A stretch of 64,000 nt of DNA from Phalacrocorax aristotelis (Eukaryota; Chordata; Aves; Suliformes; Phalacrocoracidae), in the NCBI RefSeq assembly GCF_949628215.1, contig NC_134280.1, forward strand, positions 14,457,795-14,521,794, in the 5' to 3' direction. Positions 41,336 to 52,830 of the stretch are shown piece by piece; position 1 is the stretch's first letter, and each line of letters starts with the position of its first letter. The position numbers were made by a program, and so were the translations under genes. The notes below the pieces were generated by a model. It did no database searches. It was not told where the DNA came from and worked only from the letters and a program-made list of their open reading frames with translations.

Positions 41336-42189
41336 TTTTCCTTCTGAGCTCCTAGTACGACCATTTCATCTCACACTCAGGAAACACTATAGTTCTCATG
41401 TTAGAGGCAGTACAAAGCAGCTAAAAGGCTTGTCCTTAGTTTTATAGGAAACCTGCAAAGCGGCACAGAAGTAGATCAAAGTCTCCAGGGCCTATTCCAA
41501 CACTGAGGAGTCTAGCGATACTTTCCAATGTTGAGCCTTAGCCCTCCTGACTTGGCAAATTCTGGTTTGGACAAAGTTCACTTACAAGTTTTTTTAAACT
41601 GTATGAAGCAGTCTTAACTTCGGTTATAAAATTACGTGCAGCACTACTCTTTCACCCCATCAATGATGGATACCATGACTGATTATTAATTTGGGTCCTA
41701 CTACATTCAGGAACGTGTGTCTGAGCTTCCAGGCATGCTCTGAGCAACACAAGTCCCAAAGTCCTGACCCTCTCAATTTAGATACTATAACTGTGAAATC
41801 AGTTTCCCACAGAAAGCTTAAACAAAACCTGTAGCCACAGCCATCTTTACCCACCTAAAAAACATCATACTTCTTTGCTACCATCAGCTGTTCGTCTCTC
41901 CCTGTCCCCAAAATATACAGTGCAAGTAAGTTTAGCCTGATCAAAGATTTCTGCAGCATCAGAACACAGATGTGGCAGAGACTCCATAAAGTCTACTAAA
42001 GGTTTTACTATTGCCAGCTAATCTGATGTAAAAGATACGGAAATACTATTGTAATGGGCAGCCCTACAAGCCCGTAAGATAGACAAAACTTCCATTTCTG
42101 ACAAAATTAATTCCTGGTAAAAATGGCACTATTCCATTTAAATCAATAAGGTTGCACCTGTGAATGCCAGCTGTGAATTGAGTCCATGG

Positions 42190-42258
42190 TTCTCAAATGA
42201 TGTAAAGTGCTTCAGGAGGAAAGATGCTATATTTAGGTGCCATATTATTGCTATGTAG
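42190..42258 (+). mobile_element. MIR/L2-type 3' end remnant
   Basis: GATGTAAAGTGCTTCAGGAGG, then AAAGATGCTATATTTAGGTGCC and CATATTATTGC, follow the 3' end of amniote MIR/L2-related elements (AAAGCGCTTTGAGAT...GGCGCTATATAA...TATTATT). Only this terminal part is recognisable. Confidence 0.6.
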
Positions 42259-43479
42259 ACATTTTCATAACCCCTAATTATGAGGCTTTTTTTGCAAGCT
42301 CTGTAGTATTAACTGGATTGGATAAATATATAATTAGAGAGTGTTTCAACATGCACACTCTTGATGCTAGAAGCTTTATCAGCTCTTTCTTTCCTTCATG
42401 ATCTGTTTTGCTTTTCTTTTAAAGCTGTTTCTATCAATTATGGCAAGATTTACTCAGAGCCCCAATAAGGGGTCACTGCAGGCATCCCAGCAGAATAGAA
42501 GACAGCTACATTTATGTTTCAGGACTCTTCTGTTTTCCAGAAAGACACCTCTGGGTTGTCACTGTATTACATTGCCAGAAGCTACACTGATCAGACAGGA
42601 GAGAGAGGGAAAAAAAAGGACGCACACCACAAAAACAAAAACACAACAACAGAACAAAAGGCAACAAAGAACTTCCCAGATGGCCCCCGGCCCCAAATTC
42701 TTTATAGGCTAAGGGTTCCTACTCCAACAGCGTTGACAGATCTGCTGCCCTAATATTTGCTGAATCCTGCTCCTCTCTTCCACCAGTGGACAGAAAGGAA
42801 GACCCAAGAAAGTTATTAGTTTTCTGCATGGTGCCAACGATACATGAATGACTTCAAAGACCTCTGATAGGAGGTAGATAAACCCCTGCCTAAAAGAGCA
42901 AGCACCCTAACAAATTACTAAATTGGTTGGGAGGAAAAAGGCAAGATACCTTTTTTCCAGCATACTGCTTTGTCAAATTAAAAGATACTATTAACATTTA
43001 AAACCAACTAATCCTACAGGAGTGGGAAAAAAAAGCAGCAGCAGCATTTTCCTTTCTAGTTGCTGGTGAAGCCTGTATTACCATTTATTGCCAACCAAAA
43101 AAAGCCTTAAACAAACACACTTCTCACTTTTCTGATCAGGCATGGCCAATAAATTGTCAGATTCTTTCAGATGCATTTATGAACCTTTTCCTCTTACGCC
43201 AGCTTACACCCAGTGAGAATTTGAAAAGCTAAATTACAAGCATAAACACTTCAAAACAGAAGTTAATAATAGAAAGAATTTAGAACACTGCTAGAGTGAC
43301 ACAATACGGATGCTGTATTATTAAACAAACGGCTCACAATGGTATTATGACATGAATCATAATGCCTGATGCCGTGAACATATTGCAGAAAAGAACAATA
43401 ACTGCTATCACCAGCTACGGAGATACACAGAGCACAATACCAGGAGCTCGACTGCTGACTGAGCTAAAGGAAGGGTTTT

Positions 43480-43715
43480 GTCTAAAGCCAACAGGATAAA
43501 TTCACACCTGGTGCAAATGGGTGCAACAGAACGGAAGCTTTTGGAGTTGCAGCATCTTCAGCTAGGCTCCGATATTGCGCCAGAAGTACTACAGGCTCTG
43601 CTCTGTGCAGTCTTGCAGCCTGTTTATGACTGTAATTGACTGGGGAATTCCAATTTGGTAGGATTTTGAATCTGCTTTCCACAGGTGTGAATAACTGAAT
43701 CTGGCCCTACATTAA
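43480..43715. repeat. Probable ancient amniote repeat, unnamed
   Basis: GGATAAATTCACACCTGGTGC, then AAATGGGTGCAAC, on one side, and CACAGGTGTGAATAACTGAATCTGGCCC on the other, resemble an old repeat common in turtle and crocodilian DNA (CACCTGGTGTAAATGGGTGCA… and …GAATCTGGCCC). I do not know its name. The two ends are loosely inverted relative to each other. Confidence 0.4.
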
Positions 43716-46700
43716 CACCAACAGATTTTTAAGCCCAGAAAGTCACAGAGCACATCTGAATTGTTGTAACTGTCAACATCATCACAGGAAAGTCTGCCAG
43801 AGATGCAAAACTAGTGGCCATCAGCACATGGACTGGTTTGCCATTGCTTTTGTTTTTATATCTGGTAACTGTGGACTGCAACTGGTGATGCCGAAGAAAA
43901 AGACTTCTGTAAGAGCTGGCACATTCACAAGCTCGACAGACAAAGCATGGAATCAAATCCTGGGGTGCACTTACTGCATGTGCTTCCCATAATTAAAAGT
44001 CTATTTGTGGCATGCAAAGCAGAAAAAGCTTTCATTTGGGGTAAAACTTAAACATAGCTTTACTTTCCCTTCTTGATGCAGTAACCCAATACAAGGGGAT
44101 ATGGTCTGGAAGCAACATTCTCCAAAACTCACGTCTACAATTGTCAAGCAGGTGGACAGAGAAACTGAAAACAAAGTAGGGGGAACCCACCTATAAAATG
44201 AAATATAGGGCTTGATTCATTGTCATGCACTGTTAACATCGTGATTCAACCACTGTGGTGTGCAGCTAATATAAACAGAGCCAGCTAAAATCCTCAGTCT
44301 CTGTGCCTATCACATAGTTAATAACAGCACAGACTTAGGTGGGCTCCACTCCGCCCAAGCGCCGCCCAGTAGCCATCAGTATAGTAAGCACGGCCCAACG
44401 GAGGACACATGACCAGGGCACTATGATACCTTGGCTCTCTCTCAGCTTTTACAGCAGCACTGGGGACCCCAGCAGCTGTCCTAAAGGCAGCCTCAAGGTT
44501 GCTCTGAACTGTGCTAAAGACCAAACTAGCTTCTGAACAATTTCAAAACACAGGTTGAGCAAAAGTGGTTTGCTGTGCTTTCTTGGATGTGGTGCTGGCT
44601 GGAGCACAGCCACATCTGAGAAGAGGCTGCCTTCTCTTCATCCATCACAAGGGCACCTATATACAGCATACTAATGCAAGACAACATACTTCAGATGAGA
44701 TACCCAAAAGTCAAGAAATTTACTCAAAACAGGGGGAAGCTACACTGCATTACCTTCAATCTCTTATCAGGATCCCCCATAATCCATTTAATTACAGAAG
44801 CATTAACATGACAGAAGTTGATTTGCTTAGAAAAAGCCTTGCGTTTCTCGTCTCTGTGTGTTTACACGTAAAACGCATGCTCACCCATACAAACATGCCA
44901 CCCCATTAAAGCCAAATATACACAATGCGTATAAGACATAAATAAATACTTATGAGTCACCAATAACCACCTCATAAATTACACGGTCTTACAAAGTATC
45001 ACTGCTGAAGATAATTCATACAATTGGATACAAAATACACATATATGACTCTTATTAAGACAGATAAGAGTTGTTTGTTTCCTTTCACAAGAGCCCAAGG
45101 CCTTAATTTACAAGGTCCTGAATTTTTTTTTTTTTTAAGCTCGGAGTGCCACAGCTGTTGGTCAGTTCCAAAACCTGACCCCAAAACAAGCCATAAGAGA
45201 CCAAACCTGGTTACAGAAGATACAGTGAATTAGAGATGAGACAGGAGGGTCCAAAAGCTCAAGAACCCAGCCCGCACCAGCTCACAGGAGCCAGATCTGA
45301 TTGTGTTTATAATCATTTATCCTCAAATGGATCTCACTTCAGCATCCACCTCTCCTACCTTGCTGCTGCTGCACTGCCTGGGACTGGCTCCCCCATCACG
45401 CCAGTGAGGAGCTCAGCTCCGGCCGTAGGAAAGCGTGGCTGCTGCAACTCCTCCACAACTTGTGACAAACTCTTCTGGGGGAACGGGCACAAGCTGCTCC
45501 ATCCGACAAAGCAAAGAGGGGCAAGATCAGCCCCGCAAGCTCCGCTTAGGCAAAACTTAAGTGCCACCCTGGTACCACTCAACTGACATAGCCCAAACAC
45601 AGCGTGTTTGTTTTGCTGACACATAGGTTTGAGTTTGCTCCCCAGCCACATCTTCTTTCCCCTTGGATACAATAGTCATCTTCACAGCACTTATTATAAC
45701 ATATTGCAGCAATAATGTGCAATTATCCTCAAAAACAAAGCAAAAGCTCAAGATAAAAATAACAAGCACTAAGCACACTTACCAGCTGGAGGAAGGCAGC
45801 AAGGCAGTACTAGCTGCAGCCCTAAAATGGCTGTGCTGTAGTACACTGCAGCTGCCTCTCCCAGCCTGATTTCAAAGGCCAATCTGCAGGAGAACACGTC
45901 AGGCAGTAACCCTCTCCAAAAGCAGGTCCAAAGTGAGAAGAAGCAGGCAGCAGCCAGGCTCTGCCGAGCTGTCATTAGGTAGAGATGTGCTTCACCTGGG
46001 GACTGTGCACTTTACAGCTGCATTCAATGATTGCATTTGGGCCAGGCAAGAGCCTAAAAAGCTTGGCACCTGAAAGGGCTGATCCCTTCATTAGGAGAGG
46101 CCCATCAGGTGCTCAGCAACCCCAGCTCTCATCCTGGGTCTTCCTTGATGGTGATGTCTGACCCAGGGAAATCAATACCCCTCTCAGGTTTTTTTCTGGC
46201 CCTTTTTTCTGTTTTGCTGGATATGCCTACTTTGCCTTTGCCCACAACAGACTCCTATGCTGAACCCTCTATTTTCAAGCTTTCCCTCCTGAAAACGTAT
46301 TATAGTGTGTGGGGAAAAAAACAGTTTAAAGGACCAGAGAGAGGGAGCCTCTGACTTTAATAAAGGTATTAGCTTAAAATTCTCAGCAGCAGATCATAAA
46401 CATGCTAAATCCGATCAAGTGTAAGGAAGCTGTATGCATATCGCAGGTCTCTGATGGCTTCACAGCTTGCTTAGGTTATGTGGCACGTGTGTAAAAACTT
46501 GACATCTCTACTTTGTACAAGGAAGGCTGGTTAGAGCTGCACATGTTCAAGGAGGGCCTCTGTTGAATAGAATTGGCCAAATCAGATTAAAAACCCAATA
46601 TCTATGATGAAGGCTGCAAGCTGCCTGCTCAGAGAGGTTCCACTGATGTGAACCAGAAGCTCCTTGCATGTGGTCAGGGCCTAAATTTGATACTGGAATT

Positions 46701-46944
46701 TAAAAACAAATTAAGATTCCCATGTAATATTGACTCCTCTTTTTTTTTTTTTCCAGGGTAAAAGATTTTACAGCATGGAATGCTATATGCAGTGGTTACA
46801 TGAGTCCAAGTAATTGTACCAATTATATAATTTGATATAATTGCACTAATTACATAAACACATAATAATGAAATATAAGTTATTCCAAGAGCTAAACTGG
46901 AAGAACATTAAAGAACCTAAATCTGCTCCCACTTATTCTAGTAC

Positions 46945-47005
46945 AAATCAGAAACAATTCCCCTGAAATCAATGAAGTTACCCAAATAAAATTGGCCCCT
47001 ACCAT
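46945..47005. repeat. Probable ancient amniote repeat fragment
   Basis: CCCTGAAATCAATGAAGTTACC and AAATAAAATTGGCCCC resemble the CTGAAGTCAATGGAGTTAC…AATTTGGCCC blocks of old reptile repeats. Similar traces occur near 42145, 47370, 47740 and 49040. Family unknown to me. Confidence 0.4.
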
Positions 47006-50000
47006 TACAAGCAGCGAGGTAAACCCAGCTTTTGGTTCAAGGGTACTGACTGGGTGAGCAAATGAGAGCTATTGGGGCATCTTATACTGACAGAGATTGC
47101 TAATTCCTGACCAAATTCCAGCGTATGCAGGGAGATTCTCCCCATGTTCATGACCAGGTTAGATGTCTTCTCTTGTTCTGATCTGTCATGCAGCATCTGT
47201 GGGTTTTGCTAAATCTTTCAGCTGCTGATCCTAAAGCAAAAAAAAAAAAAATAAAAAATTTTTTTTAGAAATACTGAGAATGAGCTGGGCCCAATCAGGA
47301 TTTCAGGAAAACCAGATTCAGGTTTGTCTTTAGTTATATTGGTGCTGGCCTGGATTATATCTGCAGACTTTAGGAGAGCTACTGCAGACTGACACCAGTA
47401 TTAGCAGAAACAGACTCTCCTCTTAGACAAAAATTTGTATTTCTGATCTATTTTGCAAAATGTTCTTCAACCCTTCACACTAGAAATGACGCAGACAAAA
47501 AAGTATTCTTTAGGAGGATTCATTCAGTGAGGGGTTTCCCTCTGTTCCCACGGCAGCAGGGAGTGCAGTAATTAATTTCAGCTGCTGACTTCATCTCTCA
47601 CAAGCAACAAAGAAGGTGAGACCTGGCCATTTTGGAGCAGGTGTCTATTACACATGGAAATACATGATGTATGCAGAGTTAAGCCACCAAGTGCTCTGTT
47701 GCACCGCATCGTGACAGTCACCCTGTTCACACCATCTTCATTAATGCCAGTGGGAGATCCAGGTACAGGGACGGGAGTTTTGCCTGTGTTAGAATATTTC
47801 AAAGAACAAAGATCTCCCAGCTGCAGAGATGGATTCTGCCACATGATAGAACACAAGGATTTAGCATTTACAGGACCAAATCGAAAGCCTATCAGAGACT
47901 AGTGAGAGACACCTAGTCTCCTCAGGGGCATATGGACCTGACCCAGATGGTTTTGTAGATACAGTACCTAACTTAGCATAAGGCAATGAAACGGGATGCC
48001 AAGTTTTATAAGGATGGAAATGACGGATGGGAAAATAAAACTCAAAGTTTTCAAAATCAGCCATCAAGTTTGGGCATCTCACTTTTTGTTTTGCTTGATT
48101 TCAAAAATGCAGGAGGTGGAAGCTGGAAAAAGTGGCTTTCCTGTAGCCACTGCAAAAAGCTGGCACGAGCAGTAGCCTTGTCACATCTCTGAAAAATCAA
48201 GCCCAAAGTGTCTCAGACTGGTCCCTCAAAATTAAAGACCTTTTACATTTTATTTCATTTTAGCCTTAGAAATCTGTGTGACAGGTTGCCGTCAGCACCA
48301 GGACTCGGGAATACCTCACTCTCTGCAGCACGCCCAGAGCAGTGAGTGACTCCACACCACGGAAAACTCAAGGCATGTTCTCTTCAGATCGATTTCCAGA
48401 CACTGTTTCACACAAAGTAAAAGGACTTGGGAACCTGGACTATGATCCAGCTCTTCCCACTCCCAAATGATGCTCCTCACACCATACCGATTCGTGCTCT
48501 TCTTTATGTTTCGTGTTCTGCCCAGGAACGTCAGGGCCACAGCTGCAGATGGGGGAGCAGGGAAGGCAGCTGAAGAAAGCTGTGAAATCTTTTTACCAAG
48601 AAAAGGGGTGTTCTTTGCTGGCCTCTGGGAAAGAGTTCAGGATCCCAGGCTTGCTTGTGGGTTTGCAGTGGGATGCAAAGCACAGCCCACTCCTGCTCCT
48701 TGCTCCTAGCCAGCCCAAGCTAACGGCATCCTGGCTGCCAGCAGCTCCCTGCTCCTCAGGGCTGCAGGTCCAAATCCCTCTCTGAGCCAACCTGCTCTCC
48801 TCCTGGGAGAGCACAGGAGTCCCAGTGTCCAATGCAGGGCTTAGCTTCAACTCCAGAAATCAAACACTTTCAATTAAGAACGAAACCTAACCAGACCCAG
48901 CCTCCAGGGCCTTGCATTTCAATGGACAAGATTCCTTAATATATCCCATTTTTAAAAGTACAGCTCAGTATTATTAATGAAGACTGTGTCATATTAGGTC
49001 AAATGTGCCTTCAGGCTAAAGGGGCGTGTATTTGCTACTGATTTCAAGGGGAATTTACTGAACTCACCAGTAACAGGGTTGACCCAAGGAACAAAGATGG
49101 GGGAGAAGGCTGCTAAGAGATGGAGCAGGAACAGCGAGCGGCGGCTTTGACAATAAACGTGCAGTTTGAGGTGGTGAGAAAGCTATGAAATATTCAAAAA
49201 ATTTGGTCTGGGGGACAAAGTTCTGCCCAGCAGGTTGTTGACAGAGCCACAGCAAATTGCTCCTAGAGGTCTCCCAAAACAAAGCTGTTTAACCCCAGTC
49301 TGGCTTTGGGGAGGGGTGGGCAGAGCTACGCTTGAGTGTGAATTGTAACTGGAACCCATCATTAGTTGCATGAACTTGCTTCTTCAACACTTTCAGGGTC
49401 TCAGGGTCAGATCTAACATTTGCTAAGTCAACAGAGCTCCTTCTGTCAGCTTCAGCTGGCATTTGCTCAGGTCTCCAGGAGGAAGAATTTATCTGTGAAG
49501 ATCAATGAAATCAATATCTGGATATATGCACAGCTGACGAGAATTTCTTTAAGTATTTGTCAACATTTTGGGGTTTTTATTACTAAAGAGGATGTTCTTT
49601 ACTCAAAAAACCTCACCTTGGTGCCAGCTAATTTAAAAAGAAAAAAAAAAAAGTTCATTAAACCTGGTATTGACCTCTTTTTTCCTGGAAGTGCTTTCCA
49701 CATTATTTTTTCACTTCTTGTAACCGGTCAGGGAGTGACCTAGACAAGAAGTTACATTCTTACACAGCACGTGAACCAGGAACTTGCTGTAAATGACCTG
49801 CAGGTATGCGGAAGAGCACCGTTCCTGCGCCAAGAGCCCCTGCACTGATGCAGATAGAAAGAAGCAGATGCTTACATGTATAGACGGCAATAAAACTAGA
49901 GTGTAACATTTTTAGGATCGCAGCTGAGCTCTCAGACAAGGCTTTCTGCAATGACTAATACGGTCTAATGCGACAGTTCGCTGTCTGCAGCCGCATTCAG

Positions 50001-50078
50001 TCCCGAAAGTAAGCAAGTTTCTCCAGATGTTACACACTGGGGGAAAAAAAAAAAAGCACATCCAGTTTTCAATCTTTT

Positions 50079-50088
50079 TTTATTTATT
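50079..50088 (-). terminator. Overlapping distal poly(A) signals of INHBB
   Basis: Two overlapping minus-strand AATAAA hexamers (50083-50088 and 50079-50084) sit about 1.97 kb past the stop codon. Cleavage would be expected 10-30 nt further on, near 50.055-50.07 kb. These are the best distal signals in the region. Confidence 0.6.
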
Positions 50089-50179
50089 TAAACTGTACAC
50101 AAATGTAAAATACTTCAACAGCAAATCTAAGTGAAAATTGTTTGGTTTAAATTATTATGGAACAGAACCTAAAAGGAAC

Positions 50180-50185
50180 TTTATT
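50180..50185 (-). terminator. Alternative poly(A) signal of INHBB
   Basis: A minus-strand AATAAA (within TTAATAAAGT) lies about 95 bp before the overlapping pair. It could give a slightly shorter 3' end; use cannot be told from sequence. Confidence 0.4.
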
Positions 50186-51670
50186 AAATAAACATAAAAA
50201 TTGGATTTAAAGGATGCACATATTGTAATGTATTCTACAATAGTCATTTCTTTTCACTCTACGTTCCATGTGCGTATGGTATAGAAAAGACACTGAATAG
50301 AACAAACAGAATCCATTTTGTACCCTGAAACAATTGGTAGGCCTCGTGAGGGATTGCTCAGTATGACTACATGATATAGGATGGCTTTGCCATCTCATAA
50401 AAATTATAACTAATACGTTGGCCTCTTTGGTTCCAAAATTTATGTATAATACATTTAACTGTATTCATTTTTTGCTGCTATAAAAATAACATTTTTTTCA
50501 AATGGCAGTTTTTTGACTAATCATGCAACTAAATCAGTGCAAACATTAAAAGCAATCATTCGCTTTAAAAAAGAAGCAAAAGATTTAATTTCAAGTATAA
50601 AAAAATATAAAAAAGTCATATCATAAGTCCAGTTTTGTCTAGTATGGGTCAACACTTTAAATTGCATAGCTCATGCGGCACCTGTTTACCTAGATAGTGA
50701 GCAAAGATAAGTGCACTATCAAGTACCACTTTTCAAGGCATTGAAATTTGCAAGTGCTATTATACGTGCATTCAAGCAGTTTGCAAGTGCTATGCTGTAT
50801 CATTATTTTCTGATCTTTATGGCCATCCTCGACACCTCCTGGTAAGGAAATTGAAAGCACTCTCCTCTTTCCTCCTTTCCAAGACTTGTTAAAATGTTCC
50901 TTGCCTGTTATTAAACATGCTGCATTTTTCAGAACGTCTCCACGCTGTTACTGTCACTCCTTTTTAGGGTTCATTGGTTTAGCCGTGGTAGCGATTGCAA
51001 GTTTGTTCATCCCCCATACGATGTGTCATTGCCGAGTCCCCCGTTGAAGAACACTGCTTGACGCCTTAACTTTGCATTCTCTGAACAGTGAGAGATGCCA
51101 ACGGTCAATGTGGTTCAGATACGGTATCAGATCCCCTTTTCCAAGACACGGCGGGTCTAGCCATCCACGGGTTGCTACGGGCAGTTAAAGCATCGGATCA
51201 CGCCAGCCCAGCTTGTGACTGCGCAAAGGTCAGATGTTAGAAATACAGCAGTTGTGTCCGTCTCCTCTCTCTCTGATGGCACCACGCGATTCCTTACTGG
51301 AAGTGCTGTAGGAAGATGCGGGTATCTGTGATGTTTACATTTAGATTAATTTAAATTAAGAGGAAGTGATCACCTCCCAAGGCAGGTGTCCTGCAGCTTC
51401 CCGTTAGAACTAAGAGGTGATGGTCGACTTTTTTTTTCTCTTTCTTTTTTTTTTTAATTTTCTAAGTTTGGTCATTTCGACACCTGCGTGCAAGAATACG
51501 TCCTGTTCTCGCAGTCTGTGCTTTTGCCTGAGCAAAGGGAGCTCATTTCGGTCTGACTTCGCCGGCAGGCGGGGAAACAGCTGCTCAGCCGTTCACTTGT
51601 ACTGGCAGGCATTTAGGTCTGTCGTCACTGGTCACTGACTTTCTGTGCTTACGTCCCTTTTCCGAGCTGC

Positions 51671-51739
51671 CTCGTGTGTGTGTCTGTGTATGTGTGTGTG
51701 TATGAGTGCGTGCCCACGTTTCGTGTGTGTGTGTGTGTG

Positions 51740-51777
<38 letters not shown>
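51671..51777. repeat. (TG)n/(CA)n microsatellite in the INHBB 3' UTR
   Basis: An interrupted TG tract of about 105 bp, with a nearly pure run at 51723-51776, reads as (CA)n in the INHBB mRNA. CA repeats in transcripts are known binding sites for hnRNP L. The tract should be length-polymorphic. Confidence 0.9.
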
Positions 51778-51879
51778 TTAAGATATTTCATAGCATTAAC
51801 TTATAAGTGGTAGAATATATAAGTGTCCAAGATCCACAAACTGCCACTGTCCTGACACCAAAGTGAAATGATTTTTTTC

Positions 51880-52036
51880 TTTTTTTCTTTTTTTTTTTTT
51901 TTGTCAAACTTTTCCACAGTGACTTTCCAACACTGATGCCTGGATACACAGTGAAACTTCCTCCAACACCATCTTGTACGGAATGTTTCTCTCTTTCTCT
52001 CGTCCTCTCTCTCTCTCCCTCTCTCTCTCCCCCCCA
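51880..52036. repeat. Homopurine tracts right after the INHBB stop codon
   Basis: The plus strand has interrupted T runs (about 51877-51902) and a CT/CTTT/C-run tract (about 51987-52036). In the mRNA these are an A-rich run and a G-run plus (GA)n tract, the latter starting within about 20 nt of the stop codon. Simple-sequence length should vary between individuals. Confidence 0.85.
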
Positions 52037-52054
52037 AAAAAAACACACCTTAAA

Positions 52055-52830
52055 TCAAGCACAACCACATTCTTCCACAATCATATTGGGAACGTCCCTT
52101 TTCACAATGTTGTATTCATCATCGAAGTACAGCATTGACATTGTGCTAAGTTTGGTTGGAATGCAACAGGAGTTCACGGTGCCCGGGTTCAGCCCCCGCA
52201 TTCGGTACTGATTCACGACAGCGGTGTGAAAGGAGGAAGCCGACCCCGGGACGCCGGCCAAGTAGGCCGGGCAGCTCCCTTCACAGTAATTCCCATAGTA
52301 ACCTGATGGTGCTATGATCCAGTCATTCCACCCAATGAGTCTAAAGTCAATGTAAAACTGTTGCCTGCAACATAGATTGGTCCTGCCATCGCACTCCAGG
52401 CCTCTTTTCCGGATCCTGTGTTTGTTATCGGCGAGGCGGGCTTGCACCACTAAAAAAGGCCGGTGGGATTCCTCCCCGGGGTCCACATAAATTGGCAGCA
52501 CTGAATACTCTTCACAGCCCTCACATTGAACATCCAAGTTCAGTCTCCTTTCTCCTCTCTCAAACAGAGCCTGGATTGCCTCTGTCATGGGAAAAGTGTG
52601 CCAACCACTTCTTTTGAGATCAACTTTCTTTTCAACCACATTCCACTTGTTGCTAGTGTCCGGGTCTTGGAAATAGACTTTGACTCTCACTTTTCGCCTG
52701 CTGCCTTTCTCTAAGACATATGGAAGCAGCTTCAAGTAAAGCCACAGGCTGGCTTGAACGACAAACAAGTTCTGGTTCCCTTCATTCGAGATGAAGAAAT
52801 AGAGGCGGACTCTAGATGAGGCCAGATCGT
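52055..52830 (-). CDS. INHBB: Inhibin/activin beta-B subunit, exon 2 (prodomain and mature ligand)
   Basis: This exon completes codon 135 (D) and codes residues 136-392 and a TGA stop. The acceptor on the minus strand reads TTATCTTGCAG/ACGAT, giving the expected [12 protein letters not shown] junction. Residues 135-272 are the rest of the TGF-beta prodomain, including [10 protein letters not shown] and SGWHTF. RIRKR at 273-277 is the furin-type cleavage site. The mature 115-residue domain (278-392) has nine cysteines, at mature positions 4, 11, 12, 40, 44, 79, 80, 112 and 114: the cystine knot, the interchain cysteine and the extra N-terminal pair of the activin/inhibin group. The product is secreted; beta-B homodimers are activin B and alpha/beta-B heterodimers are inhibin B, acting on pituitary FSH and gonadal and other tissues. 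Against human from memory, the mature domain shows Y for F at position 17 and S for T at 33. No frame damage is seen. Confidence 0.98.
52058..52402 (-). other. INHBB: Mature activin beta-B peptide coding segment
   Basis: These are the 345 bases coding the processed 115-residue ligand, from GLECDG after RIRKR to the terminal CGCA. The knuckle/wrist core ([20 protein letters not shown]) and the C-terminal receptor-binding fingers ([25 protein letters not shown] region) are intact, so the gene should yield an active ligand. The only sequon of the precursor is in the prodomain, so the mature chain appears unglycosylated, as in other vertebrates. Confidence 0.95.

Larger units (their letters stand above)
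41336..50059. other. Intergenic, rich in faint ancient repeats; 3' flank of INHBB
   Basis: Besides the MIR/L2 end at 42.2 kb and the probable old repeats at 43.5 and 47.0 kb, weaker traces (CAATGAAGT, GAATCTGGCCC and CACCAGTATTAG-type words) recur to about 49.05 kb. Homopolymer runs lie at 45124-45137, 46739-46753 and 47238-47250. No gene; longest frame 116 codons. Confidence 0.55.
50060..52054 (-). other. INHBB: INHBB 3' untranslated region (predicted)
   Basis: About 2 kb follow the TGA up to overlapping AATAAA signals near 50.08 kb. In sense order it holds a short U-run/G-run, a GA-rich tract (52.03-51.99 kb), an A-rich tract (51.91-51.88 kb), a (CA)n block (51.78-51.67 kb), another A-rich run near 51.45 kb, then about 1.3 kb of AT-rich unique sequence. 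That length suits the mRNA sizes known for mammalian INHBB (about 3.5-4.8 kb). The end point is inferred from the poly(A) signals, so it is approximate. No coding frame of note lies inside. Confidence 0.7.

Noticed and set aside
46739..46760. Polypyrimidine run followed by CAG as a splice acceptor of an unknown exon
   Set aside because: No open frame or donor nearby supports an exon; T runs are frequent here.
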